Positions 33,297 through 44,600 of a stretch of 64,000 nt of DNA are shown in pieces. The position numbers were made by a program, and so were the translations under genes. Numbering within the stretch: the first letter of the stretch is position 1; every line of letters begins with the position of its first letter. The notes below the pieces were generated by a model. That model saw nothing but the letters and a program-made list of their open reading frames with translations. It ran no database searches and was not told where the DNA came from. The DNA is from Chitinophaga pinensis (GTDB taxonomy: Bacteria > Bacteroidota > Bacteroidia > Chitinophagales > CAIOSU01), in assembly GCA_945901065.1 (NCBI GenBank), contig CAMDKI010000001.1:372001-436000 (forward strand). Direction: 5' to 3'.

Positions 33297-36200
33297 ATGG
33301 TCAAAATATACTCATCTGCTAAGTCTCTTTGTTTGATAGCTGCTTTGGCATTTGTTTCTTTCTATGCAAGTGGGCAGGCTTCATTGACAGGCATAGGCAC
33401 CGCTTATACGCAAGATTTTAACGGGCTTAGCACTTCGTCAAGCACCTGGAGTAATAATAGTACTTTGGCTGGTTGGTATGTTTCAACATCACCAACCTTA
33501 ACGGTTGGCACTGGCACAGCTACTACTGGCGCTTGTTATAATTTTGGATCAGCTAGCAATAGCGACAGGGCTATAGGCGCGCTTTCCTCAGGCGGCGCTT
33601 CGCCCAGTTTTGGCGTTCGTTTTGTGAACAATACTGGCAGTAGCATTAGTATGCTCCATGTAACCTATTTCGGCGAACAATGGAGAAGGAACTCAACTGC
33701 CAGTCAATCGCTAGTGTTTGAGTACCAAACTGGCACAACCGTTATTTCTCTCTCAGGAGGCACCTGGACAGCAGTAACTGAGTTAGATTTTCTAGCACCA
33801 CTAACTGGCACTGGCGCAGCTGTTGACGGAAATTCGACTTCCAACAGGTCACTAAGGTCGGCAACCATCATCTTACCTACCCCACTAGCCAATGGCTCAG
33901 AGATATTTTTGAGATGGAGCAAAACAGGCTCTAACAGTTCTGGCCTAGCGGTAGATGATTTGATAGTAAGGCCTGTGAATAGTTACGTTAATTATCCGCT
34001 CACTGCTGATTATGCTGCATCTGTAACGGGTGATATCACGGCAGCTAACGCAGCTTTTGGCGGCGGAGTTGTATTGCCAGGTGTTAATGCCAATGGAATG
34101 CGAGGCCAATTTGAAAATGATATAGCAACCTCATTCACCGGAAGTGGACCCGGCGGACCCGCTTACTTTGAGTATGCCATAAGCCCACCAACAGGAAGCA
34201 CCTTGTATGTAAGCAATATCAAGTTGGATCATTCCTATTCTGGCGCGGCAGCGAGCTATGGGCTTTTTTATAGTACCGCATCTTCATACAGCACCTCAAC
34301 ACATACGCAGATAGGGTCGGATGTAACGGTAGGCAGTTCAACCCCTACTGAAAGAATATTGAACCCAACTTCGGTTATTACCGTGGCTTCAGGCTCAACC
34401 TTGCGCATTCGCATTTACGGCGGTGTGTCTAACGGTAGGTTTCTCCAGATAAGAAACCTCAAAATAGCGGGCTATACAGTTGCACCCGAAATAAACGTAA
34501 AACAAGGTAGCACCAATTATTTAGATGGCAGTGGTAGCTATAGTTTTGGATCCGTTAATACCAGCTCCTCTTCAAGTGCCATTACCTTTACTATTGAAAA
34601 CACTGGTGCTGCCAGCCTATCGATAAGCGGCACGCCCAAGGTAGCCATATCGGGCCATACCAGCGATTTTACCATCAACCAAACCAGCACGGCAGCCACC
34701 GTGGCAGCGGCGGGCACTACTACTTTTACAGTTACTTTCAGCCCAACTGTTGCAGGCGCTCGTACCGCAACGCTTTCCATTGCCAATAACGATGGCGACG
34801 AAAACCCCTACACTTTTGATGTAACCGGCACAGGGGTAAGCCCCGCCCCCGAAATGAATGTAGTGCAAGGGGCTACGAATATAGCAGACGGCTCAGGGAG
34901 CTATAGTTTTGGCTCTATTAACCAAGGTGCTTCCTCCAGCGCTATCACGTTTACTGTGCAAAATACGGGCAGTGCTTCGCTATCACTTAGCGGCACGCCG
35001 ATAGTTGCCATTAGCGGCCATACCACTGATTTTACCATCAACCAAACCAGCACCGCTGCATCGGTGGCGGCAGCGGGTACTACCACTTTTACCATTACCT
35101 TCAACCCAACAGCAACCGGCAGCCGTTCGGCAGCCATATCCATAGCCAACAATGATGCCGACGAAAACCCTTACAACTTTACGGTAACCGGCACTGGCAC
35201 TACCCCCGAAATGAATGTGCGCGAAGGCAGCACCAACATTGCCAATGGCGGCAGTTACGATTTTGGTTCAATTGCCACCAACACCTCTACCGGAGCCATT
35301 ACCTTTACCATTGAAAATACGGGTACAGCAGCATTGGCATTAAGCGGTACCCCGAAAGTAGCCATTAGTGGGGTTGATGCCGCCGACTTTATTATTGTAC
35401 AAACCAGCACCGCTGCCAGTGTAAGCGGCCCGAGCGGCACTACTACCTTTACTATTGAGTTTAACCCTACCACGGGCGGCTCGAAAACAGCCCAAATATC
35501 AATAGCCAACAACGACCTTAATGAAAACCCTTATACCATTAACCTTACTGGCACTGGCCTTACCTCGGCACCAGAGATAAATGTAAAACAAGGCAGTACC
35601 GATTTAGATAACGGCAGTGGTACATACGGCTTCGGTTCGTTAGCCACCGGCGCATCATCAAGTGCAATAACCTTTACTGTAGAGAATTTGGGTAATGCCA
35701 ACTTATCGCTCAGTGGTACCCCAAGGATTGCTATATCGGGCAATACCGCCGATTTCACCATCAACCAAACAAGCACCTTAGCTACTGTTGCGGCTGGTAG
35801 CAATACTACTTTTACCATTACCTTCAACCCAACGGTTGCTGGTGCGCGCTCTGCAACCATCAGTATTGCCAATGACGATAACGACGAGAATCCATATACC
35901 TTTACCTTAACGGGCACGGGCTTGCAGTCAATAGCTACAGGCGCCATTACGGGTTCGCCGTTTTGTGTAGGCAATACAGCCACAGCATCGGTTAGCGTAC
36001 CATATACAGTTGTGGGCAGCTATACCGTGGGCAATACCTTTACCGCAGTGCTATCCAATGCTAGCGGTTCATTTGCATCCGGTACTAACAATATTGGTTC
36101 CGTAACTGCTACTACCGCAGGCTCTATCAGTGCCACCATACCCGCATCGGTAGGTGCTGGTACACTATACCGCATAAGGGTTGTAAGCAGCACCCCAGCC

Positions 36201-39200
36201 GTAACCGGCACCGACAACGGCACTAACCTTACCGTGCAAGCATTTGCTGGACCATCATCGGTAGCGGCAAGCTGCTCTGATGCCACTGCAACCGTAACTT
36301 GGACCAACCCTACTTGCTTTGATCAGATAATGGTAGTGGCTAAGGCTAGCGCTTTTACCGCTGCTTTGCCAACAGGAGACGGCACTGCTTACACCGCGAG
36401 CCTCACTTTTGGCACCGGCACTGCATTCGATGGTGGTCGTGTGGTTTACAAAGGCACGGGCGCTGCCAGTGGCACCATTGCCAGCCTAACCAATGGCACA
36501 ACCTATTATTTTAAAACCTTTGCCCGCGTAGGCACCACTTGGGTAGCTGGCGGCACCGACAATTGTGCACCAGTGGCTGGGCCATGCTTCACCGAAGGTT
36601 TTGAGACCGGTTTGCCAACTGGCTACACCAACACAACCTCTTACACACTGGCATCAGGCACCTGGACAGGTCAAGCACAAGGCGTTATTAGGGGCACTGT
36701 TGGAGTAAATTCTGGAAGTTACTCTTTGCAATTACGCAGTCAAACTGGCGCTCAAGTTACTTCTCCTGATTTACCTAATGGTATTGCTGTACTAACTTTC
36801 TATGCGTCATCAAGCACAGGTTCGGGTGCATTTCAAGTGAATGTTTCTACAGACAATGGCGTATCTTTCTCGGCGGCTCCTGGTTCTCCATTTACATCGG
36901 TAAGTGGTTCAGCATCTCTTTATACCATAAATATTAACAATCCTGCTGTTACCAATATCCAGTTCTACAGAACTGGAGCTACTATTTATATCGACAATGT
37001 GCAGTTTACCTGCCCACCTCCCTGCACCCCGCCTGCCGACCCTACGGGTACTATAAGCGGCACCACGCCTGCTTGTGCTACCACATCGCTAAGTTTCTCG
37101 GGTTCAGCTACTGCACCAGTAACCAACTATTGGCAAACCAGCGGCACGGGCACTGTTACTACCAACAATGCCGCTAGCAGCCTAACCGTAACTACCAGCG
37201 GTAGCTATTATGTGCGTGCTTACAACAGCACTACCTTGTGTTGGAGCGACGGCGCGGTAGGTCCTTATGCGGTAACTATTAATAATAATGCAAGTATTAG
37301 TGGCCAACCAGCCAACAGGTTCATTAATGACGGTGCCAATACTACTTTTACCGTAACGGCAAGTAATGCTGGCAGCTACCAATGGCAAGTGAATACTGGC
37401 AGCGGTTTTGGCAATATTACCAACGGTGGTGTATACTCTGGCGCTACTACTCAAACACTTACCATTACAGGCGCAACCCTTGCCATGAGCGGCTACCAAT
37501 ATAGGGTGGTTATTGGGGGCAACGCTCCGTGCTCAGGTACAACATCCAGTGCCGCTACTTTAACGGTAAATTTAGCAATACCTGTAACCGACAATGGTTG
37601 TATTGATGATGACTATGCTACGATGACCTTTAATGTTGCCAGCAATGTGCTGATTACAGATGTAAATATTGGCGTAAAGGCCACTGCCGACTGGCGCGGC
37701 GATTTGATTATCAAAGTAGTATCGCCGCAAGGCACTGAAATAACCATTATGAACTCAGTGGGCAATGGCTGGTTCGACCTTGATGCGTTGTTTGATGATA
37801 GCGGCAGTGCAACTGGGCTTGATTTCTCAGATCATACGGTAGATGGCACTTACGACGAAACCGTGCAGGTGCAAGGTTCCCTTACCGATCCATTGAGTAC
37901 TTTTAACGGAGAGTTATCGCAAGGCACATGGACGTTAAAGGTTTGCGACGCGGAGGAGCTTGATCTAGCCTTCATTAACGGATTTGAGGTTATCGTATCG
38001 GGCACTGCTGTTTGTACCCCCGCGGCCAGCATCACGTCTTTCACACCAACTAGCGGCCCGGTGGGCACACAAGTTACCATTACAGGTAGCGGTTTTACTG
38101 GTGCTACTGCGGTAAGGTTTGGCTCATTGAATGCAACATCGTTTACTGTAGTTAACGCTACTACCATTAGGGCCGAAGTTCCTGCCAATGCAGTAACCGG
38201 AAAAGTAAGCGTGCTAGACGCAGCCAGTTGCGCTGCCACCTCTGCGGCTAACTTTACGGTATTGGGCCAAAGTGGTACTTGCGGCAATGGCTCAACGGCA
38301 ACTGAACTATTTATAAGCGAGATATATGACGCTACTAGTGGCGATTACCATTTTGTTGAAATTTTTAATGGCACCGGCGCGAGTGTGAACCTCAGCAATT
38401 ACACCGTAAGAACAATTGCATACGGCAACAATGGCTCCAATACCGAAGATATTGCCCTCAGCGGAACCCTTGCCAGTGGTGCCACTTACTTGGTGCGAAT
38501 TGGCAATAGTAGTGGTCCATGTGGCGTTACACCCAATATAACCGCTACCGCAGGTGGCTTTAATGGAAACGATGAAGTGATGCTGCGCAAAAATGGCGTA
38601 ACTATTGATTTTACAGAAAACCCGAATCAAGGTGCTGGCTTCTCACAATTACGCAAGGCCAGCGTAACTGGCCCAAGCACCTCATATAATCCTTCGCAGT
38701 GGGATATTACCTCTGTGGAGTCTTGTACCAACCTTGGCACTAGCCCGTATGCAGCAGGCACGCAACTTACCATAAACACCCAGCCTACCGATGTTACGTC
38801 TTGCAGCGTTAGCATGAGCGTGACCGCAACTGCCAGTGCTGCCATTACTTACCAATGGAAATACAATAATGGTATTACTGCAGGTTGGACTAATGTAACT
38901 ACTTTTGCGAGTACTACCGTAACTGGCGCAACGAGTGCTACTTTGAGCATTTCTGGCACCACAACCGCACTTAATGGCTACCAGTTTTATTGTGAAGTTA
39001 CATCGGGCACATGTACCCAAAACAGTAACGCTGCCCAATATACCTTGGGTGTGTTGCCTGTGTTCCGCAGCAGGGCGAATGGCAACTGGAACAGCATAGC
39101 TACCTGGGAAATGGCCAATACCACTGCCGGCCCTTGGAGCAATGCTTGCGATTACCCAACATCAACCAATACTACCGAAGTGATTATTAATAGCAGCACA

Positions 39201-40424
39201 ACCGTGGTGTTGAACCTAGACATAACTATTGATAAAGTAACCGTTGAAACGGGTTCGGTGCTAGAGCTCACTGGCAGCAATAAACTAACCATATTGAACA
39301 GCGTTGCCGGTGCCGACTTGACCATAAACGGAACCCTGTATGATAGGTGCAACAATAGCGGTAGCGCTGGCGTAGATTATGAAGACAATACTGGCACTGC
39401 CAATGATGCTACTTGGACGTTGGGTGCCAATGGCACTATTATTAAAACCAATACATCGAGCGTAACACGCTACCGCGACTTTTACCAAGGAGGCATGAGC
39501 ACCATACCTGCTACGGCCAATTGGTATTACCGCTATAATGGCGATGGTAACCCCAACACTGCTTTTGCCGATATGTACTACCCGAATCTGCATTTTGAAA
39601 ATACGGCCAACACAGGAAATTTTGCGTGGAACAATTTCTCCATGATACTTTCAGGCAGATTGACCACTGGCACCATAAAAGGGGACTTGAACATTGGTGT
39701 AACGGGAACTGGAACGGTAACCGTATTGAACAATAACATTAACAGCCAACCGGCAATAGTGCAAGGCGATTTGTTTGTGGAAACAGGTAGCACGCTAACA
39801 AATGCATCTAATCCTGCTCTGTCGGCAGTTAATTTTGGCACTAGCGGCGGCAGCACAGGCACCTACGGGCATGGCACCGGATTTGAAGTGCGTGGGGCAG
39901 TGTACGTTGAGGGCACTTTGGATGTGAACACCGCATCAACGGGCGTGTTGCGCTTTGCGGGCACTGGCACACAAGATGTACTAGGTGCTGGAACTTTAGA
40001 CCTTTGGAATGTTGAAAAAACAGCCGCCGGTACCCTTGTGCTGGATAGGGCTATTGTGGTAAACAACAACATTAGCTTTAGTGCTGGTACTTTCAATGCC
40101 GATGGCAATAACATAACGGTTGGTGGCATTTGGAGCAACACTGGCGCTGCCTATACCCACGGCAACAACACGGTTATTTTCAATGGCTCTGGCAACAGCA
40201 CCGTGCTTACCAATAACCAAGCCTTTTATAACGTGCAGGTGGCTACCACAGGTTCGGGTAAGGTATATCCTATAACAAACGATATGACCGTAACCAATTT
40301 GCTAAGCGTAACCCAAGGTGCTTTTGAAATACCAGCCAGCCGCACTGTGAATACGGCCACCTTTAGCCAAACGGTGTTGGGCACTACTACCCTAAAAGCA
40401 ACGGGCGTGTTGAATGTGGATTGA
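33297..40424 (+). CDS. Giant secreted adhesin-like protein without a T9SS sorting domain
   Basis: 2375 residues. Signal peptide about 1-26 (ending FYASGQ). Order: jelly-roll regions to about 390; four tandem choice-of-anchor-D (HYDIN/ASPM-type Ig) repeats at about 397, 517, 636 and 758 (PEINVKQGSTN, SFGSVNTSSS, FTIENTG, NNDGDENPYTF); Ig/FN-like modules to 1090; a MAM-like region about 1098-1240; Ig-like repeats; a P/Homo-B domain about 1430-1571 (GDLIIKVVSPQGT, LSQGTWTLKVCDAE); an IPT/TIG domain about 1575-1657; a lamin-tail domain about 1668-1755; and a beta-helix-like end (WNSIATWEM, ITIDKVTVETGSVLEL). It ends TLKATGVLNVD without the PNP...GVY sorting domain expected for such proteins, 31 bp from tsaD. 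Ser/Thr/Gly/Asn-rich and Lys-poor. An adhesin role is inferred; C-terminal truncation is likely. Confidence 0.8.
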   Translation: MVKIYSSAKSLCLIAALAFVSFYASGQASLTGIGTAYTQDFNGLSTSSSTWSNNSTLAGWYVSTSPTLTVGTGTATTGACYNFGSASNSDRAIGALSSGGASPSFGVRFVNNTGSSISMLHVTYFGEQWRRNSTASQSLVFEYQTGTTVISLSGGTWTAVTELDFLAPLTGTGAAVDGNSTSNRSLRSATIILPTPLANGSEIFLRWSKTGSNSSGLAVDDLIVRPVNSYVNYPLTADYAASVTGDITAANAAFGGGVVLPGVNANGMRGQFENDIATSFTGSGPGGPAYFEYAISPPTGSTLYVSNIKLDHSYSGAAASYGLFYSTASSYSTSTHTQIGSDVTVGSSTPTERILNPTSVITVASGSTLRIRIYGGVSNGRFLQIRNLKIAGYTVAPEINVKQGSTNYLDGSGSYSFGSVNTSSSSSAITFTIENTGAASLSISGTPKVAISGHTSDFTINQTSTAATVAAAGTTTFTVTFSPTVAGARTATLSIANNDGDENPYTFDVTGTGVSPAPEMNVVQGATNIADGSGSYSFGSINQGASSSAITFTVQNTGSASLSLSGTPIVAISGHTTDFTINQTSTAASVAAAGTTTFTITFNPTATGSRSAAISIANNDADENPYNFTVTGTGTTPEMNVREGSTNIANGGSYDFGSIATNTSTGAITFTIENTGTAALALSGTPKVAISGVDAADFIIVQTSTAASVSGPSGTTTFTIEFNPTTGGSKTAQISIANNDLNENPYTINLTGTGLTSAPEINVKQGSTDLDNGSGTYGFGSLATGASSSAITFTVENLGNANLSLSGTPRIAISGNTADFTINQTSTLATVAAGSNTTFTITFNPTVAGARSATISIANDDNDENPYTFTLTGTGLQSIATGAITGSPFCVGNTATASVSVPYTVVGSYTVGNTFTAVLSNASGSFASGTNNIGSVTATTAGSISATIPASVGAGTLYRIRVVSSTPAVTGTDNGTNLTVQAFAGPSSVAASCSDATATVTWTNPTCFDQIMVVAKASAFTAALPTGDGTAYTASLTFGTGTAFDGGRVVYKGTGAASGTIASLTNGTTYYFKTFARVGTTWVAGGTDNCAPVAGPCFTEGFETGLPTGYTNTTSYTLASGTWTGQAQGVIRGTVGVNSGSYSLQLRSQTGAQVTSPDLPNGIAVLTFYASSSTGSGAFQVNVSTDNGVSFSAAPGSPFTSVSGSASLYTININNPAVTNIQFYRTGATIYIDNVQFTCPPPCTPPADPTGTISGTTPACATTSLSFSGSATAPVTNYWQTSGTGTVTTNNAASSLTVTTSGSYYVRAYNSTTLCWSDGAVGPYAVTINNNASISGQPANRFINDGANTTFTVTASNAGSYQWQVNTGSGFGNITNGGVYSGATTQTLTITGATLAMSGYQYRVVIGGNAPCSGTTSSAATLTVNLAIPVTDNGCIDDDYATMTFNVASNVLITDVNIGVKATADWRGDLIIKVVSPQGTEITIMNSVGNGWFDLDALFDDSGSATGLDFSDHTVDGTYDETVQVQGSLTDPLSTFNGELSQGTWTLKVCDAEELDLAFINGFEVIVSGTAVCTPAASITSFTPTSGPVGTQVTITGSGFTGATAVRFGSLNATSFTVVNATTIRAEVPANAVTGKVSVLDAASCAATSAANFTVLGQSGTCGNGSTATELFISEIYDATSGDYHFVEIFNGTGASVNLSNYTVRTIAYGNNGSNTEDIALSGTLASGATYLVRIGNSSGPCGVTPNITATAGGFNGNDEVMLRKNGVTIDFTENPNQGAGFSQLRKASVTGPSTSYNPSQWDITSVESCTNLGTSPYAAGTQLTINTQPTDVTSCSVSMSVTATASAAITYQWKYNNGITAGWTNVTTFASTTVTGATSATLSISGTTTALNGYQFYCEVTSGTCTQNSNAAQYTLGVLPVFRSRANGNWNSIATWEMANTTAGPWSNACDYPTSTNTTEVIINSSTTVVLNLDITIDKVTVETGSVLELTGSNKLTILNSVAGADLTINGTLYDRCNNSGSAGVDYEDNTGTANDATWTLGANGTIIKTNTSSVTRYRDFYQGGMSTIPATANWYYRYNGDGNPNTAFADMYYPNLHFENTANTGNFAWNNFSMILSGRLTTGTIKGDLNIGVTGTGTVTVLNNNINSQPAIVQGDLFVETGSTLTNASNPALSAVNFGTSGGSTGTYGHGTGFEVRGAVYVEGTLDVNTASTGVLRFAGTGTQDVLGAGTLDLWNVEKTAAGTLVLDRAIVVNNNISFSAGTFNADGNNITVGGIWSNTGAAYTHGNNTVIFNGSGNSTVLTNNQAFYNVQVATTGSGKVYPITNDMTVTNLLSVTQGAFEIPASRTVNTATFSQTVLGTTTLKATGVLNVD

Positions 40425-40455
40425 TGCGATGCAAGCTAGTGTAGGGAATTGCAAG

Positions 40456-41475
40456 CTAAATAGCATACCGCGCCACGGGGCTCACGTCTTGCGTAGTAAA
40501 TTCACCATTTAGGTATTTGTAGTAGGCCGTAATGCCAATCATAGCGGCATTGTCGGTGCAATATTCAAAGCGGGGTATGTAGGTGTTCCAGCCAAAGCGC
40601 TGGCCGGTTTCATTTATGGCTTTTCGCAGTCCACTATTGGCGGATACGCCGCCAGCGATGGCAATTTCTTTAATGTTATGCTCTTTGGCGGCTAGTTCCA
40701 GCTTATCCATTAGCATCTCTATAATGTGCCGCTGTATAGATGCGCACAGGTCGTTCAAGTTGTGGGCAATAAATTCAGGGTCTTGTTTCTGCTGTTTTTG
40801 TATAGCATACAGCACAGAGGTTTTAAAACCGCTGAAACTAAAATCGAGCCCCTCTACTTTTGGTTTGCCAAACGTAAAAGCTTGTGGGTTGCCCAGTTGA
40901 GCATACTTATCAATAAGCGGCCCGCCAGGGTAGGGTAGGCCCAGTATTTTGGCAGTTTTATCGAATGCCTCACCAGCGGCATCGTCTGTGGTGTTGCCCA
41001 GCACTTCCATATCCAAGTGGCTGCGCACCAGCACTATTTGTGTATGTCCGCCCGACACAGTAAGGCAAAGAAACGGAAACGAAGGTTTTGGGTCTTCGAT
41101 AAAATGTGCCAGCACGTGCGCTTGCATGTGGTTTACCTCAATGAGCGGCAAGCCCAGTGTTAGCGCCAAGCCCTTGGCAAAAGTAGCCCCCACAAGCAAT
41201 GACCCAATGAGCCCCGGGCCGCGAGTAAACGCAATGGCATTCAATTGGTCTAAGGTTATGCCAGCCTTTTGCATGGCCGCATCCACTACGGGAATAATGT
41301 TCTGCAAATGGGCACGGCTGGCCATTTCGGGCACTACGCCACCATAAAGGCGGTGAATATCTTGCGTGGCAACTAAATTGGCAAGGTTTTCGTCATTACA
41401 GAACACAGCTGCCGAGGTGTCGTCACAAGACGACTCAATAGCTAATAGATAAACGGTTTTCGGGCTTTGTGTCAT
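40456..41475 (-). CDS. tsaD: tRNA N6-adenosine threonylcarbamoyltransferase
   Basis: 339 residues. Catalytic subunit that transfers the threonylcarbamoyl group to A37 of ANN-decoding tRNAs, working with TsaB and TsaE. Kae1/Qri7 signatures are clear: LAIESSCDDTSAAV at the N-terminus, the iron-binding HMQAH at residues 116-120, SGGHTQIVL, GEAFDKTAKILGLPYPGGP and GGVSANSGLR with the C-terminal metal Asp in CTDNAAMIG. Length is normal. Divergent from tamB, an arrangement I recall as common in Bacteroidota, across 169 bp that hold an inverted heptad array. TsaB and TsaE are not in the window. Confidence 0.96.
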   Translation of the reverse strand: MTQSPKTVYLLAIESSCDDTSAAVFCNDENLANLVATQDIHRLYGGVVPEMASRAHLQNIIPVVDAAMQKAGITLDQLNAIAFTRGPGLIGSLLVGATFAKGLALTLGLPLIEVNHMQAHVLAHFIEDPKPSFPFLCLTVSGGHTQIVLVRSHLDMEVLGNTTDDAAGEAFDKTAKILGLPYPGGPLIDKYAQLGNPQAFTFGKPKVEGLDFSFSGFKTSVLYAIQKQQKQDPEFIAHNLNDLCASIQRHIIEMLMDKLELAAKEHNIKEIAIAGGVSANSGLRKAINETGQRFGWNTYIPRFEYCTDNAAMIGITAYYKYLNGEFTTQDVSPVARYAI

Positions 41476-41504
41476 AGAAAGTGTAAATTTAGCGTTTAGA
41501 ATGC

Positions 41505-41644
41505 TAGTATCATGTAATGAGTATCAAGTATCACGACTTTTAGTAGGTACGAAGTACGATTTACGAGGTGCGATTAAATTGAATAATGAAAATTAAATGC
41601 AGGTACCAGGTACTTGTTACTTGATACTCACTACATGATACTGA
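41505..41644. repeat. Imperfect inverted heptad array between tsaD and tamB
   Basis: Left arm TAGTATCATGTAATGAGTAT... (41505-41530) and right arm TACTTGATACTCACTACATG... (41618-41644) are complementary at about 24 of 26 positions. The right arm is six degenerate heptads (CAGGTAC, CAGGTAC, TTGTTAC, TTGATAC, TCACTAC, ATGATAC). Inner copies of TACGA words lie at 41548-41573. The right arm touches the tamB start codon. Confidence 0.85.
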
Positions 41645-44600
41645 TTGAAGAAATGGCTTAAAATATCGTTTATAATCCTGCTGTTATTGGTATTGATTAT
41701 CAATGGCCTCTACTATGCCGTGCAGTTGCCATCGGTACAAAACTGGCTGGTGCAGAAGGTTACCAATGTTATCAGCGATAAGGTAAAGGCCAAGGTTTCG
41801 GTAGGCCACATCCAATTCCGCTTTTTTACCCGAATGACGTTGGAGGACTTCTTGATTGAAGACCAATTGGGAGATACGCTGCTGTATGCCAAAACGTTGG
41901 ATGTAGGCATAACCGATTTTCAACCTTTCCGGAAACGGATTTTCCTCTCCAACATACACTTGATTGACCCAAGCATCCATTTATATCGGTCGGTGAACGA
42001 GCAAGACTTCAATTTTCAATTTATAATTGATAGCCTCAGTAATCCGCAAGCAGAAACGGCGGATGATGGGTTGTACGATATCCGTTTCGAGGAGGTGTTT
42101 TTTTCAAATCTCCACTTCCGTATCGACGATAGCCTTTCCAATCAATCATTGCATATTGCCTTTAATGAACTGGATATAGCAAGCGATAAAATAAGTGTGC
42201 TCGATAAGCATATCGACTTATCGAGAATGGTAGTAAACGGCACCGACATTGCCTACACTTATTTTGGCCCTTGGGCTTTTATGGTTCCCGCCGATGGCGA
42301 AGCAACCCAAGAGTATCTGCAGGACAAGATTTGGGACCGATTGAATACCGATTGCTGGGAGATAAATGTGGCGCAGTTGCAAGTAAAAGATTCTCGGTTT
42401 GCGTATGATAAGGTAAACCGCCCCCACGATATAAGGGGCATCGACTACAGCCATATAGCGGTAACGGATATTGACCTTGATTTTAGGGAGGTAAAGTTGC
42501 TAGAGGATACCATTTTTGCCCATATTGAGCGCTTTAAAGCCAAGGAACAGTGCGGCTTTCAAGTGTTGAGTTTAAAAGGCGATGCGCTGGTATCGCCGGT
42601 GTTGGTTGAGGTAAGAAACATGCATTTAGTAACGCCCAATAGCGATATTACCGATTACTATGCCATGAGGTTCAACAATCCATCGGGGTTTGCAAACTAC
42701 CAGGATAAGGTGACCATGATAGGCCATTTTGATAAAGCCAAAGTCTCGTTTCAGGATATCGATTATTTCGCGAAGGCATTAAAGCCTTTAAGCCATAACA
42801 CAATGGTGCTTTCTGGTGATGTTTCGGGCCCTGTTAATAACCTAAAGGGCAGAAATTTGATTATCGAGTATGGCAGGGTAAGCAGGTTTGAAGGCAATAT
42901 GAGTTTTAAAGGCCTGCCTATTATCGAAGAAACGTTTGTATCGTTGGATGTGAAACGCATACGAACCACGGCCAACGAAATGCGCGAAATATTGCCTTCC
43001 CTTCCGTTGCCCGATAACTTGAGCAAGCTGGGGCTGGTGCGTTTTTCGGGCCAGTTCGATGGGTTTGTAAACGACTTTGTGGCCAACGGGGAGTTGCTTA
43101 CCCAGATTGGTTCGGTAAAATCAGACATTAACTTTAAACTTGACGCCAATGGGCAACCAAGTTATGTGGGTCATTTAAGTACTAACAAGTTTGACCTTGG
43201 CAAGTGGCTTGATAATAGCTACTTGGGCGAAATGACCGTGGCTGCCACTGTTGATGGCGAAGGACTAAAACTAAGTACCCTGGAGGCTACTGCACGGGGT
43301 ACTATCAAGAGCATAACCGTAAAGGATTATGAATATCGCGATATTGCCATTGATGGTGCCTTCTCGAGGCGTAAGTTTAATGGCAGCTTTAAGGTAAGAG
43401 ACGAACACCTTGATTTGGATTTTGCGGGGGTGTTTAATTTGGCCGACTCGTTGCCGACGTTCAACTTTAGCGCAATAGTTCGCAAGGCCGATTTAATGCA
43501 GTTGAATATACTGAACGATAGTATCAGCTTCAGTTCTAACATTTCGTTAGATATTAGCGGCAACAGGTTGGATAACCTTAACGGTGAGCTAAACATTAGC
43601 CAAACCAACATATCCAAAGGCGATACCTCTTTTTATCTGGAAAACTTGTTTTTTGAAGCATACGAAAGTGGGCAGAAAAAAATAATGAGCTTGAACTGCG
43701 ATATTGCCTCGGGTTGGGTAGAGGGCAATTACAATTTTGCCGATTTGCCGGGTGCGGGTAAGTATTTCTTGCAGCGATATTTCAATCCGGGTTTTGTTGA
43801 TACGGTCTCGGGTACGGGCAAAATGGTGCAACAAGACATGAAGTTTGAGTTTAAAATTGAGGATACCAGAAACCTTACCCAACTGTTTTTTCCTCGATTG
43901 AAAAACATCGGTGGCGGCGTTATTAAGGGCTCTTTCGATAGCGGACACAATAACTTGGATGTAACCGTTGATGTACCGTCTATTACGTTTGATAAATTTA
44001 AGTTTGGCAATATTTCGCTGGTTTCGGGCACTCAATTGGGCATGGTAGGCCTATATACCCAAGTCGATTCTATTTTTTATAACGATAGCTTGCTCACCCA
44101 AAAGTTTGTGCTTGATGCGGGTATCATTAAAGATTCAGTTGAATTTAGCGTAACCCTCGAAGACTCATTGGCTCCGAATAGCTTAGATTTGAAGGGGAGC
44201 CTAAAAACCGACTTTAAAGAAGTTTTTGTTAGTTTCAAAAAATCCATCATTAAGGTTGAGGGTACTAAGTGGACCGTTTCGGACGACAACCATTTGGTGT
44301 TTGATGGCAAAATATTGGATGTAAAAAACATGGCGCTTCGCAATGGCGAAAACGAGCTTAGCCTGAATACCTACATCGTAAACCAAACCACCCATCTAGG
44401 CATTTCTTTTAAAGACATCCAGCTTAGGCAGTTTATTCCGAAGCTTGACATAATTACCGGTTTGGCTTTAGATGGCAAATTAAACGGGAGCATAAATGTA
44501 ATGGACCTATTGGGCAACCCCAATGCCATGGCCAATATCTTGGTGGATGATTTCAAAATAGAGAATGATTTGTTGGGTAGTATAAAGCTGCAAGGTACGC

